In this document: in pieces, positions 1 to 11,497 of the stretch | How the letters are laid out: each line of letters starts with the position of its first letter | Position numbering within the stretch: the stretch's first letter is position 1 | Origin: Macrostomum hystrix | Lineage: Eukaryota; Platyhelminthes; Macrostomidae | Reading direction: 5' to 3' | DNA: 64,000 nucleotides | Assembly (NCBI GenBank): GCA_950097015.1 | Contig: CATNEN010000038.1 | Coordinates: forward strand, 24,651,001-24,715,000 | The notes under the pieces: model-generated | Seen by the model: only the letters and a program-made list of their open reading frames with translations | What the model was told of the DNA's origin: nothing | Database searches by the model: none | Program-made: the position numbers and the translations under genes

Positions 1-1882
1 AGCCAACAGTGCCAAGGTGGCAGCCGGCTCAGCGCCGTCGCCGACACCGAAGCCTCCAAGTCGACGCAGGCGCCGAAGCCGGTCGCGAATGGCGCTAACA
101 GCCTCAGCCGAACGTCCGGCGTCCGAGCAGCGGCGAAGAAAATCGGCCAATGGCTCGGCGGCCAGCTCGACAGCTTCGTCTAGCCGGGTGTCCGGCTTCG
201 TTGGCAACATCGACGGCGAACGAGAAGGCGAAGTTGTGGCCGACACCGAAGCGGCTAGGCGAGCCAGCTCGGCTCGGAGCTCAACCATGGTAGAGCGAAG
301 CTCGGCAGCGTCCTGAACACCGACTAACTCGGTGTCCTCTTCTTCGTCAACATCCAACTCTTCGTTTCTATCGCCGATATTGTCGCTAGAAAACTCCGCT
401 CCTCTGTGAGGACGGCCCTGTCGACGTCGCTGTCGCAGGCGTTCCAGCAAATCAACGTCGCCATCGATGCCAGCTCGGAGGCGACGCAGCAAGCGGAAGT
501 CGACGACGTCGATAAAAGTTTCTAAGAAAAATTACATAAAAATAAGAAGGAGCTAATTAAAGTTTGCTAATATTATCATAAACGCTTAATCTCAACAAGA
601 CGAACCAAAATTCACGTCACACCCTTTGCCGACGTCCTCGTTAACGTCCTCTGGATAGTTTTTGACTTAGAGAAAACAAGAATTTGCAGTTTGCGCTTAG
701 TCAAAATACTCGTAGAAGATCTAAGCATGTGTGAATATGTGCCTATACTTAACGTATTCGTGAGCGCGTGTGTGCTCAGGAATCAGGGGGTTACCAAATA
801 ATGTACATTGCCTAGAGCCCTTCTGCAGTTATTTATTATCATTATTATTATTATTTATTACCTCTTGAGTGAATTCTAATTGGCTCATCTTCACAAGGAG
901 TTTCGCCATCTTCCACATCTTCTTGGGTAGCAGCCATGCGACAAGCTAACGCGTGACGCAAATGCGGTGGCAGAGGCAGTGCTGGCTCAATTGAAGTCAA
1001 CGGACTGGTCGTACTCAGCCCGTGCCGTCTCAGCTGACCTGGAAGAGACTGATGACCGTGCCGAGCTTGGTCCTCTGATACAGTTCCGCTAGCGACTTGG
1101 TGAAGAAAACGCTGCAGAGTGCTGACAGTTCTGAAACACGGCATCTCCAGCTTGCCACCGCTTCCGTTGCTGTTATGTCGCACCTTAGCTGCGTCTGAGC
1201 AGGTGAGTAAGAGTTGCAAATGATTATGAGCCAAGAAAAAACAATATCCGGTTTTAAAAACATTTTAAAAGCGTTTTGAATGAATCTAAAACGTTGCTTG
1301 CTAGAGTTTTCTATCAAGTTAATAAAATTCCCCTAGCCTACTTGAAGTAGCAACAGCGGATGACGCGCTCGACTCGCAAAAACTATTGGCTGGCGTGGAA
1401 GAGAAAACTGGCCTAGCAGAGGCGAAGCTGGTAAACAGGCTGCCACTGGCGGTGTCATTGCTGGTGTTTTCTGAGCCCACAGACATTTTCATCAATGCAA
1501 GCAGCCGATTGTACATCACTAACTGACATCGTTTGGAAGCCGTACCGTTTACCAAATCGGCACCCGCGCTAACACTGGCAACACGAAGTGATACTAGCAA
1601 CGCTAGAGTCGCCTCGGGATCGTTGCTAGGCAGAGCGGTTGCCTTGGTTACATTATATAGAAGCCATTCTAGTAGACGAGAACGTCCAGGCTCGTCACCG
1701 GAAAATAACAGACGATCGTAAAACGAAGACAGAGCTCGATTCTCTTTCGAAGAAGACCTGCTAGCGTTGGCCAAACCAGCTGAATGGGGGCTGCAGTCGA
1801 TAAGCAGGGGACAGCGAAGCTGATGTAAATCAGCTATTACTGAGCGTTGCAGAGAGTCTGTGTTGGCAAAATAGTGGGACAT
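1..1882 (-). CDS. HAUS7: HAUS augmin-like complex subunit 7-like, three exons, 3' end outside the window
   Basis: Three minus-strand exons join in phase: 1882-1342 (starts ATG, ends phase 1 before GTAGGC), 1194-862 (after CTCAG, ends phase 1 before GTAATA) and 521-1 (after TTTTTCTTAG, open to the window edge). The joined frame has about 464 codons without a stop. Residues about 15-75 hold a leucine/CPLL segment and, further on, LLEWLLYNV; these resemble the N-terminal region of HAUS7 (CPFL ... ILEWM pattern) from memory of the family. Later a Glu-rich stretch precedes a coiled-coil-like ELRSTMVELRAELARL, also as in HAUS7. Augmin binds spindle microtubules and recruits gamma-tubulin for branching nucleation. 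Exon structure is well supported; the family name is an inference from a weak, position-consistent match. Exon 3 is GC-rich and also open on the opposite strand. Confidence 0.6.
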
Positions 1883-2024
1883 TGTGACAGGACAGGCTGC
1901 AATATGAGTTAGACATGAATGTGCGATAACTTTAAACGTTTTATGTTCATGAAAATTCCCTATTTAATTAACTTGCCAGTGCAAGACATGCGGTTAATAA
2001 TCTGCTAACTTGGATCTGTAGGGG

Positions 2025-2130
2025 AGCGCGTAGAATTAGCTGTGGTAGAAATCAGGGTGCGTGGGGCGGCCTCCCACCAGTCCATGGACTCAAAAGCGGA
2101 CTCAAATTACAGTACGCAGCCACTTGCTGT
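2025..2130 (+). repeat. SINE family B fragment
   Basis: This stretch carries the family B body, a GGGTGCGTGGGGCGGCC-like stretch followed by CCAGTCCATGGACT and then TACGCAGCC. The same order appears in the copies near 21.1, 24.2, 46.5 and 48.7 kb. The tRNA-like head is missing, so this is a 5'-truncated or decayed copy. Confidence 0.6.
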
Positions 2131-2255
2131 ACATTTCGGCTAGTTTTCATTCGACTTTTCATCTATAAAATCAGTGTCCTTTTGGCCTCTGTTCGATTTC
2201 AGTGTTAGAACGAGAATTTAATTTTTTATATTCTTTTTTTATGTTGGACTTAAAC

Positions 2256-2626
2256 CAGGGGTCAGCAAACACCGGCCCGCGGGCCAGATGCGGCCCTCGA
2301 AGCTCCTAAATCCGGCCCGTTGCCCCTTCTGACATCTACAGTGTCCTGTTTCATCGCTCTCGTGTCTAATCTCTCCCGTGTCTCATCGCTCTCGTGTCTC
2401 ATCTCTCCCGAGTCTAATCTCTCCCGTGTCTAATCTCTCCTGTGTCTCATCGCTCTCGTGTCTTATCTCTCCCGTTTCTCATCGCTCCCGTGTCTCATCT
2501 CTCCCGTGTCTTATCTCTCCCGTGTCTAATCTCTCCCCCATCTCATATTTATACAGTCAATGCGGCCCGCTGTCGTCTTTTAGATTCTCTCTTTGGCCCG
2601 CCAGCAAATAAGTTTGCCTACCCCTG
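2256..2626. mobile_element. Non-autonomous hAT element (371 bp) with 8-bp target duplication
   Basis: The element begins CAGGGGTCAGCAAAC and ends in the inverted near-copy GTTTGCCTACCCCTG. Immediately outside both ends lies the identical 8-bp ACTTAAAC (2248-2255 and 2627-2634), the target-site length of hAT transposition. Subterminal sequence is rich in GGCCCGC/GCGGCCC on both sides. No transposase remains; the middle (about 2346-2545) is a tandem repeat of roughly 15 bp built on TCTCATCTCTCCCGTG. It would have been moved in trans by a full-length hAT transposase. The exact duplication suggests a relatively recent insertion. Confidence 0.88.
2346..2545. repeat. Minisatellite, ~15-bp unit, inside the hAT element
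   Basis: Imperfect copies of TCTCTCCCGTGTCTCATC alternate with CGCTCTCGTGTC variants. A closely similar unit forms the larger array at 33,550-34,160 in the first intron of the calcium-channel gene. Confidence 0.85.
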
Positions 2627-2934
2627 ACTTAAACATTTGACCCTGTGAAATGAGTTATTAAACTTCGTTGCCCATCGTAAGTTAATGTTTTCTGAATCGG
2701 TGCTAGATTTTTTTTATCAATTTACTGCGATCTATTAACAAATACATTAATACACAATGAGTTTTTCTAAATAAAACAGTCTTGTTTATTTAATGATTAT
2801 AATTGCGAAAAGACAATAAAATTAAAGTTTCAATAAAGACACACGTGCATTAAGACAAATATTTTTCGTGCTCAAACAAAATTTTGATTTTGTTAGTCTC
2901 CTAATTAGAACCTAGTAAATGTGCTACTGAACAA

Positions 2935-3990
2935 CTAGTTTGCTCCCGCTAAATAATAGATAGATAGCATAATACTCATAAAGGCATCGGAAAAACAGAC
3001 AGCCGCAAGCAAAGAGTTACTATAATGAGCGACTGAAGAGTACAAACTAGCAGCAGTTGACAAGAGCACAATAGCCGCGGCAGATAAGCCAACAATCAGG
3101 TAAGACACGACTGCATCGGTGCTAGGATGGAAAAAAGCAAATCTGGCTGTGACACACATTTTTTTACTACTGAATCTTTCTAAATATTAAGCACGATTCC
3201 TTAGACAAGATGATGCAGAAATAGAAGCGAAACTTCTAAGAGAGAAATAGAAGAAGCAGAAATGAGCCAGAAGGCAATTTCGTCACTCAGAAGGAAAAGC
3301 TAAAGTACCTATTGTCTCCAAACCAATCGAAGATTGGAGTCGTGTCGATTGGAATTATCTTTCTTCTTCGAAGGTGCGCAAACAGGATTGGAGAAAGTGC
3401 AACGCGTCAAGTCTGAAATACATGTTTGCCATGTTGCAGTACTGCCAAGTTTAGTCTGAAAATGGACTTTTCCATCTGGAAAAATTCTAAATTTCACACG
3501 CTGGAATGAATCTACGAGTCTATTAAGGAAAACTTTCGCGAACTAAATATTCTTGATCAACAAGCAAGTGTGCCGATATCTTCCTATTTGAGCTGGCCAG
3601 TGTTTTGGGAGCGTGGAAATCATACAATCCACGGCAGCTGCTGTTTACTGTCATAATTTTCAAATGGCAAAACCTCTGCTCGTGGAGGATACGTGGAGGA
3701 ACAGAGCTGCATGCCTTGCAATACGACGTGGACATCACTGCGAGCAGCACTATCGATGGAAAATGTTTACGTTTCACGGAGCGGAGAGCTAATAAAAGCA
3801 ACAACCGCGGTTTGAAGGCCTAGATTCAAAAGGATATTGAGCGTCTCTTGTCGGTATTTACAAGAAGTACAAGTACAATCAGATACAATGAGAACTGCCA
3901 TGTTAGCGACTCGTTCTTGAGCTACTATGACAAAGAGACAAGCAATGCGGCCGGAAAATGGCATCAAAACATACCACTTGGCCACCATTT
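2935..3990 (-). other. Cluster of short hydrophobic minus-strand ORFs, possible exons of an unidentified membrane protein
   Basis: The minus strand holds several short open stretches. One at 3159-2935 encodes a 74-residue hydrophobic segment with two or three potential membrane spans ending LAGAN. One at 3988-3767 begins MVAKWYVLMPFSGR and is hydrophobic. One near 3497-3309 reads FRIFPDGKVHFQTKLG. They could be exons of one multi-pass protein, but I could not find a phase-consistent set of splice sites and recognise no family. Treat this as a prompt for transcript evidence, not as a gene model. Confidence 0.25.
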
Positions 3991-4471
3991 AAGGAGCTAA
4001 CTAAAAGCTACTTAAAGGAAAATTAGGAAAGGCTGGTTTAGAAGCTCAGGTCACTGGTCATTCTCTAGCAGTGTTATAGGAGCGCTAGGTACCGCTCCCA
4101 CACTGGCTAAGGCCCTTGCTAGGGCCACATTTGCTACTATAACGTCATTGAGGGCGTAGTGCCTTCGGTTCAACCGACAACGAATGATAGATTAGGCGCG
4201 CCTTGCATATTCTACACTCAAACTTTAAAATCTTACGACTAATAAATAACAAGACGGAAGAGCCTGTTTCACATAATTCTCATTGCAGTCTATGTTAAAT
4301 TTTTTTACTAAACAAAAATAAACTAACAACATTAAAATATACAAGTTGTCATTATATGAGCGACTATATAATTTGTATCGCTGAAGGATTGATAAATCAA
4401 CAGCATAGATTGATATTTCAAACTGTTATTATTTAGTTAAAATTGCTGATGACTTCTAGTTCGCAACACAT

Positions 4472-5089
4472 TCAACTAGCCCTAAAGAGGCGTCGAAAAA
4501 CTGGTCGATTAGCAATGAAAGTACTTTCATTAAGCATAACAAATTTGACGGGCCTGCTATTGTCGCCATTACGTTTTACACTAAATTTTACATGCCTGTG
4601 ACCAATGTCGGTGATGGCAATACTAGACACCGGGGCTACAATGGGCTTGCTAAACAGCATACTCAAAGGCAGCACTGTCAGAGTGGAAGCGTCTGAGCTC
4701 AGTGTAACGGATCTCACAACATTCCTTGGCGCAATTAAACTGCGATGCACAAAGTAAGCAGAAGATGGCAGCACAATAGTCATGCTTATCGCGCACAACC
4801 AGCTAAGCATTTCATTTCTTTTCTTCTGATAGAATTTTGTGTAGACTAGTAAGCCGCCAGTGAATGCTGAAATTGCAACGCCGCAGACTGCTAAACCGGC
4901 GTACAATTGTTGAAAGCGTCTCAGCCTACTGCGAACAGGCACATTGTAGACTAGCTGGATAGCTGGCTCTGTTGCTGAGCCACCGCCAGCGGCTAAGCCT
5001 CTAGCTGATAGGTTTCGGAAGCCGCGGTGACAGAGACCGCGACAGACTGCATTCAGGATAGGCTGCGGGCCAATCGGGGCGATTTCATT
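4472..5089 (-). CDS. TMEM70/TMEM186/TMEM223-family mitochondrial inner-membrane protein, nearest TMEM186; start unresolved
   Basis: The minus-strand frame stays open from just after the stop at 5092-5090 to the stop at 4472. It encodes a basic, Ser/Gly/Ala-rich N-terminal region, two membrane segments (AGLAVCGVAISAFTGG and WLCAISMTIVLPSSAY) separated by a short basic loop, and a roughly 75-residue beta-rich C-terminal part with the RNVVRSVTL pattern. This two-span hairpin plus soluble C-terminus is the architecture of the TMEM70/186/223 family, which works in respiratory-complex assembly; TMEM186 is the nearest match I recall. The first in-frame start-like codon is GTG at 4942. No ATG is in frame upstream, so an upstream exon probably supplies the true start and targeting sequence. 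Confidence 0.55.
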   Translation of the reverse strand, partial: NEIAPIGPQPILNAVCRGLCHRGFRNLSARGLAAGGGSATEPAIQLVYNVPVRSRLRRFQQLYAGLAVCGVAISAFTGGLLVYTKFYQKKRNEMLSWLCAISMTIVLPSSAYFVHRSLIAPRNVVRSVTLSSDASTLTVLPLSMLFSKPIVAPVSSIAITDIGHRHVKFSVKRNGDNSRPVKFVMLNESTFIANRPVFRRLFRAS

Positions 5090-6389
5090 TTAAGACAAAA
5101 GTTTAAGTAACATCTTTGGTAGGAATACATCCTACCATTTCTAATAACGTAGAATACATCCCTACATTATTTACTTGATATTTAATTATCAGATTAGGAA
5201 AGTAAAAGAATCAAGTGTTCTTACTTCTCTTGTACTATAGTATTCACGAATAGTAATGATAAATGGTATGAAAAAAGTCTTATTAGATCAAGCTAGTTCC
5301 GTCTTGCACAAAGAACTTATTTTTTTAGCATTTGGCAATCTAGCAATCTAAGAGGGCCTGTCAGAGTACACAACACTGTTTTAAATAAATACGCACTTTT
5401 TCGAGGACAATTTCTATTACTTTCTAGGAAAAAAGGAACAATGCGAATAACAACACCATGGAACAAATATCCGTTCAAAAGTTCAATATATATACGTTTG
5501 ACATTATATCTAAAACTCTATAAGCAAAAAATCATGGTTTTGTAGAATTGAAATTGAAATAAAAACGATTTATATAAACAATAAAGTTACCTTAGCCAAC
5601 AGGGCCAAAAGCAACAAGAGGGAAGGCACAGGCGTGGCGACAAAGTCAGGGGACGAACGAGTCCTGCGATAGCGAATATATTTTAGGATTTGGGGCGTCA
5701 CGAAGGAAGGATTACGAGTAAAAAGGAAGTCACGAAGCAACGGAATAAAGGCAATAAAGAAAAAAAATTTACGAGCCAGAGCGCTCACGAGAGAGCGTGA
5801 GCGCACAAATAAAAGTGGGGCCGACGCCGCCACCCCCCCAACCAAACCACCCCACCTGCCGGCCGGCACCCAGCACCCCACCTTGCGGCAGGATGCACAC
5901 GCGCGAGCCGCACGCACAGACAGGCGGAGGGTCGGCCCAGTCGGCTAAACACGATTACAGAGCCAGTTAAAACCGGCCCCGAAATCGCAACCTTACCGAG
6001 GCACAGGGATTCTAAAAAAAAACTAAAACAGCGGCATGTCGAATAAATAAGTGAAAAACGGTATACATGTAATGATATTTTTCACGAGTTGGAATCGTAA
6101 TTAGAAAAGCCACAGCAAAACAATGTTAATTACTATAGACATAACTATGCAACATGGTTTTAGAGTCACATAACTTCGGTAATGTTGGTTCTGTGTTAAA
6201 GAATCGAAAAATGCACCGTAAAAACGTTAAAAGAAGATTAATAAAAAGAAGATAAAAAAATTAATTCGTATAGAAATACTAGATATTTCGCATAGCGATA
6301 AATAATCCTATTCATAATTCCAAAAAATGTAACTAGATTCGATCAATCCAAAACTTGCAGCACTACTATTAGTGATGTGAGAGGGCTTA
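5090..6389. other. Intergenic, no supported gene
   Basis: AT-rich sequence with a GC-rich stretch near 5810-5935. A 115-codon minus-strand ORF (5917-5570) crosses that stretch, but its composition simply follows the DNA and no domain or splice signal supports it. The GC-rich part lies upstream of the minus-strand TMEM186-like gene and could be its promoter; no motif proves that. Confidence 0.4.
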
Positions 6390-6690
6390 GTGACACACTG
6401 GTTGACGCGTGTACTTCTCACATAAAGATCGCTGAGCTCGAGTCCACAGTGAGGCCACTCTAATTTGGAGCGCAGCCGCAGAAAGCTCGGGGGGCTTGTC
6501 GTGCAATATACGCCCCTGAAGGTCAACCTCCAAGACTGTCAGGCAAGCAAATCCACTGCCTGACGATGAACAAATTAGGGCAGATGTACACAAATTTGTG
6601 TGCCTGAGTACGGTATCCGTGTGCGTATTTGCTCATGAGTCAGCGAAATTAGCAGAATTTCTACTCGCTTGCTGCGGATTACTGTCAGTA
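6390..6690 (+). repeat. SINE family A copy, degenerate
   Basis: The order of blocks matches the other copies: a B-box-like GCTCGAGTCC, a GAGGCCAC...TTTGGAGCGCAGCCGC stretch, ACGCCCCTGAAGGTCAACCTCCAAG, CTGCCTGACGATGA and the terminal GAGTCAGCGAAAT...GCAGAATT block. A fragment of the same family may continue near 6905-6980 in reverse orientation. Confidence 0.7.
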
Positions 6691-7468
6691 AATTATATAC
6701 GACCTGCCAGTGCCAACAGACCCCTTGAAAGCATGTATTATTTTATTATTAGTGATTTCTGAAAATTAATTGAATGCCGTTGGACAAAATTCGAAGCTCT
6801 TTAAGTAGCAAAAATTGTAAAACTTCGGTAGAGCTAATCTGTTTCATTTGGCGACAGTCGACACACAGTCAGCGAGTGGGAGATTCTGCATAACGATTCC
6901 TCATATTAATTAGCACACATACGAAAACGGATACAGGCGCAAGTACACTCATACTGGTGTGTGCATCTGTCCAATATTTTTCATTGTTAGGCAGCATACA
7001 TCCTTATTTTTTTCTATTAGCGGGAATTGCAAAACTGGCTCTTAAATATTTTTGTACAGCAGCATCCAAATGAATGTGGCCTTATTAAGAGCTGAGGGAC
7101 TTTTGGTCTTCTTCCTCTGTTTTGGAACTCTTTTACGAGAGATGCAGATGGTAAGCTAGCCACTCACCCAAATTTTAGCATTTTTTAGTTTGAGTAATTT
7201 ATTACACATCTGAGGCGCAATAGTCGATTTGACACACAATTGGAGAGGAGTGTACAACAATAATGACAAAAAGAATGTGAGTCGCTATACTTTGCAATTG
7301 TGTATTAACCAGTGCCGTATGTGTTCAGTATATAATAATTATGATGAGCGTCATAATGAGAGCTAGAAGCCAGGAAAAACTTTTGTTAATAGCAAAAAAT
7401 CGATAGCTAAATCTTTTGGGACAAACAAGGAATCGCTTGGCAAAATTGTCTTCGATTGGCATACATTT

Positions 7469-9138
7469 TTATTGCAGACGAATATTGAACAGGTGTATAG
7501 CTTGTCGACCTTTTACACAAACAGCCAGCATTGGCGGATCTCCATCTAGGATAGCGAGGCCGTAAGGATCACAAACATTGCCCTCCTCACTTTCATTTTC
7601 GTGGCTTTCATTCTCAGTATCATCATCGCTTTCGTCTTTGTCTTCTTCTTCTTCATCTTTTTCAGAATCAGTCTCAGTTTCATTGGTCACTTCTAAGTTA
7701 ATAGTTTGTAATACAGACCCATCATGTTGTAGTACACGAACTTGATTTGTCAGACTGTGGCTCAGAAAGATCAGGCCAGATCTGTGCGCCACAACATCAG
7801 CTGGATGAACAAATGCGGCATCCTCGGAGAAAGAATTTGATGGAAGCGAAGCGATAAGTTGCTGGCTTACTGAACAAATCTTGAGCAACCGATCGAAATT
7901 CCAGTCTGTCAAGAAAATGGAGTTACCAAGGGCCGACATGCCTTCGTATAGGACACCTTCATTAAGTGGATAAAATTCGGCCACACTAATAACGGACTGC
8001 AGTTGCTCACCATCTTTGCTCAGACAGTAGATACTAAAACTTTTCTGCTCAAAAAGAAATACTTTGTCAGAGTTTCCATCTAAAGCGACAAACTTACAAC
8101 TGGTCAGGCCGAGGCAAAGCTTGTTGACAACTCGCAGAACAGACCCACTGAGATCCGCAATGGTTAAAGATTCGGGTTGCGCAATGTAAATACTTTGTCT
8201 TTCGCTATCACAGTGAAGGCCACAAAATTCAACTGACCACTGGATGGGACAGTTTACTATTAGCTTCTGAAGTCCATCAATAGATACCAAAAGGAGGTGA
8301 TCTTTCTCTGAACCAATATGGAACAAAACAAAAAGACATGGGTTAGGTAGTTTAGAACAGCAGTCAACAGCCGACTCCTTCTTTACTACGACCCCTAACG
8401 AGTTGCTAACAAAGCCTTCTGTGTTGCTGCATGCTGCAATCCACTGGGGTAGGCCATCAAGATGTATCTCTTCTTGAAACTTGCAAATCTCTAGTTTGTC
8501 TTTAATTTCGCATGCTAACATATCGTTTTCACATAGTCGCACGGCCTTGACCATCTGTCTGTTAATAAGAATCTGCAAGTCTCTTAAACAGCCTGATACA
8601 TCACCAACAACTCTGTGAGCAGTCTGTTCATGACTCATGGCTTCTTCTTCTGAACCATTAGCATCTTCTTGTGTAGTAAACTTCTCCTCAAAGTCGGCGC
8701 ATTTTATCTCCATCTCTGAAGTTAGCTCGAAGACTTTTCTAAAGTCTCCAGCACTAGCAGCAGTAGCGGTAGCAGATGTATAATCTTGCAAGTCAGCTAA
8801 ATTTCTCATCTGCTGCAAAAGCTCATCATGTAGATTTGTCAATCGATTAGTCACAGACCTTTTCCAATTAGACAGTGAATCAATAGCTTCATCAAACAGC
8901 TCTTCTACTTCCTGTAGCTCTACTGCCAGAGTCTGCTGTTGAATTCGCAGCTTGTCTTTACCAACTAGCATTGCTTCTAATCTAGCCAGTATTGCCACAT
9001 GTAGTTCTCGAACTTTTTCTATATCCTGATTGAGATGTCTCTCACACAAATACTGTTGAATGCGAATTCCCATGCTTGACATAGGGGCATTGCAGCCTCT
9101 GATGGAGCACTTATCCATTTGAGAAGCTGACATGCCTT
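7469..9138 (-). CDS. TRIM/NHL-like protein lacking a RING: zinc-binding N-terminus, coiled coil, beta-propeller; terminal exon
   Basis: The ORF runs 9196-7469, but on the minus strand TACATTTATTTCAG precedes an AAGGC at 9138, so the true exon probably starts there (codon phase 1) and upstream sequence is intron. Numbering from the ORF start, Cys30, Cys35, Cys51 and His54 could bind zinc in a B-box-like manner. Residues 55-135 are a long charged coiled coil. From about 255 to the end are repeating beta-strand modules with NHL-like turns (HPADVVAHRSGLIFLS, CDPYGLAILDG). A run of about 35 acidic residues interrupts the last module. The layout is that of TRIM-NHL proteins, ubiquitin-ligase or RNA-binding regulators, but no RING is visible here. 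If translation starts within this exon, the methionine in GMSAS is the first available. The AATAAA hexamer overlaps the stop codon. Confidence 0.65.
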
Positions 9139-10604
9139 CTGAAATAAATGTATTTAATTGGCAACTCTTATAATTATCTAGATTTTTTCTATCCAAGTCT
9201 CTTCATTATCTGTACAGGGCTTGAATAAAAAACTAATCAAAATAATACATAGAAAATGTTTTAAAAGCTATTGATTATGATGTCTTAATTATTATATTCT
9301 AAAACAATTTTTGCTAACATAAACTAGGGTTAGCAAACTAGCAGTTCATATCTATTTACCTATTTTGGCAGACTTTAATAGGTATGTCTATTTGAAAAAA
9401 TATAATAATTAAATCCAGATCAATGAGACAAAGGCAAGAAAAGTGGTGGCACAAACCTGGCAATACGGGCCCTAAATTTATTAGGGCCCACATGTTTTCC
9501 CTGTTAGCAGGCACCCTAGAAATTAGGGATGGTGGTGATAATACATGTGTTCAGCACATGTAACATTCAATGCCACACAATGTACAGTGATATGAGCAAG
9601 TGAGGGTAATGAGAATGTGAAACACACGTATACTACCTAATGTATCTCTAATGTAGAGATTGCTCTAGCATTAAACCAGTTAAAGCCACTCATTTTACTC
9701 ACCTAAAATTAATATTTTGGCTCTTGTTATTATTGCACTTTAGGGAATTTAAAATAAATAGAACTAGAATAGTTAAAGTTGTAAATAACATTATCATGTA
9801 ACTTAGTAATATCTCATTAAATCATGATATATAGTAGGCATAAAGCTAGCCATGAAAAAAAGTTAAACAGTAACTTAATAGACCACATTCTTTATAGTTT
9901 AGTTACATAGTTTACCTATTACTAGATATAGCCCCCTTCCAGTTGGCCCAAACATAATCCCCAAATGAAAAAGCAAGTAAACACCAAAGACAAAAAATAT
10001 TCCTTCTAACTAGCATGAAATGAATGTCTTATTTAGCAGACAATCAATGCCCTCCTTATAGCAGAGTTTAGCTCCTTTTGTAGAAAAAATGCCACCATTA
10101 ACACAGTTTGCCCCTCTTTGGTAACCTGTAACCCATGCCCCCTCATCAAAATACCTATAACTATATGACCCCTTTAGCAGAAAACCAATGTCTTTCTTTA
10201 ACAGATAACAAAAGCACCTTTAGGAAATTTAGTGTCATAACTGCAAAAAACAATGGTCCACTTTAACCCACTTTAGCAAAGAGCAATGTACCCACATAAG
10301 CAGTCAACTTGTCCACATGTTGCCTCTGGTAGATAGACCACTGGTAGACCAATAACCTTAACTAGCAGGCTACCCAAGTAGTAAACCCCATGCCAGTCCT
10401 TAAATACCACTTTGCAAATACCACCTTGATACATTAGGGACTTAGGCCTTCCTACCTATATATTTTTATATCTTCATTACTACAAGTAGTTCAGGCCAGA
10501 AGGAGCAATTTAAAACAGTTAAAATTGTATTACTTAATTGCAATTAATTGCGAAAAACCAATTGCAATAAAAATCAAACTCCTGCTACCAACCATAAAAT
10601 ATGC
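9139..10604. other. Non-coding, AT-rich; likely intron or upstream region of the TRIM/NHL-like gene
   Basis: No ORF or domain is convincing. The only structure seen is a perfect 9-bp inverted repeat with a 5-nt loop, GGGCCCTAA / TTAGGGCCC at 9467-9489, followed by a second short CCCTA/TAGGG pair. The first exon of the minus-strand TRIM/NHL-like gene may lie here but I could not identify it. Confidence 0.35.
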
Positions 10605-10746
10605 ATAAGATATCCCACAGTCAGGAAGGTGGTAAATTCCAGGGAAAATTGCAGCGCACACAAAGGAATTTTCTGGTGCACATGGCGCACACGGCACATA
10701 GTGAGAGCAAAAATTTTTTCTGGGTGCTGTTTGGCGTGGTGAACAG

Positions 10747-11115
10747 TTGGATATGGAAGCAGATTTCATACAACTTGCCACTGCTCTGCTTGACAGCTTG
10801 GCATCACATGTAAGAACATCAAATAAGCACTCCCCTAAGGCTACTAATGCCGTGGTAATGGATGCTGCTGCCATTATTTTGCTGCTGAGGGACAATGATC
10901 CAGATGTTAGCATTGAACAGTTTACCACATCAAATGCGGTGAAGTGATTCGTACAGCAGGCAGAACGGCACCAAAGCCTAGGCTTAAATTCACAGCTAGC
11001 AAACAAATACATGGCCGCCTACATTAGCACTATACAGGGGGAATACAGCAGACATTTCTATCTGGTGAAGGCCGGGAATCGTAGCTTGTTCCAACCATTG
11101 CAGGACCAATCATAA
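10747..11115 (+). pseudogene. Protein-coding relic with one in-frame TGA, family unknown
   Basis: The frame begins ATG at 10753 (one codon pair after the open frame starts), runs through MEADFIQLATALLDSL and MDAAAIILLLRDNDPDVS to a single TGA at 10945-10947. It then continues in the same frame for 55 protein-like codons (QQAERHQSLGLNS ... QGEYSRHFYLVKAGN) to TAA at 11113. The regular composition on both sides of the stop suggests one former reading frame hit by one substitution. I recognise no family. It sits inside the transposon-like unit. Confidence 0.4.
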
Positions 11116-11497
11116 AAGTTGAGCAATCGAGGGCTGCAGACCAATTTTCATTGCACGCACATTTATGTGTGACAACAGAGTCCAGCCATCAGCACACAGT
11201 ACAACTCATGAAATGGCAATGTATTGGTCACTTTATTGCGATCCCTGTGTATTTAAACCTACAGGTCAGGAGGCGTGCCATTTGCTAGATTTTCTCTTCA
11301 TCATGGTGGGACAGGTACAGGCTTTTAAAGCTTAAAAAATCCAACATTCAATCTCTAACTGTGATATAAATGACGCCAACTCACACACTATATTTTTAGA
11401 AGCAATCGTAGAGACTTTCTACTCAGTAATGCGTTCACAGGAGCAGAAAGGTGGTCAGACAAACGCGACTCTGGCAACAAGAGCTAAAATTTGATGG

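Noticed and set aside
17-316. Plus-strand 99-codon Arg/Ser-rich ORF
   Set aside because: It is antisense to the third exon of the HAUS7-like gene, whose frame is supported by splice phases; GC-rich codons make the complement open too.
5570-5917. 115-codon minus-strand ORF in a GC-rich stretch
   Set aside because: Low-complexity composition, no domain, no splice or neighbour support; more likely promoter DNA.
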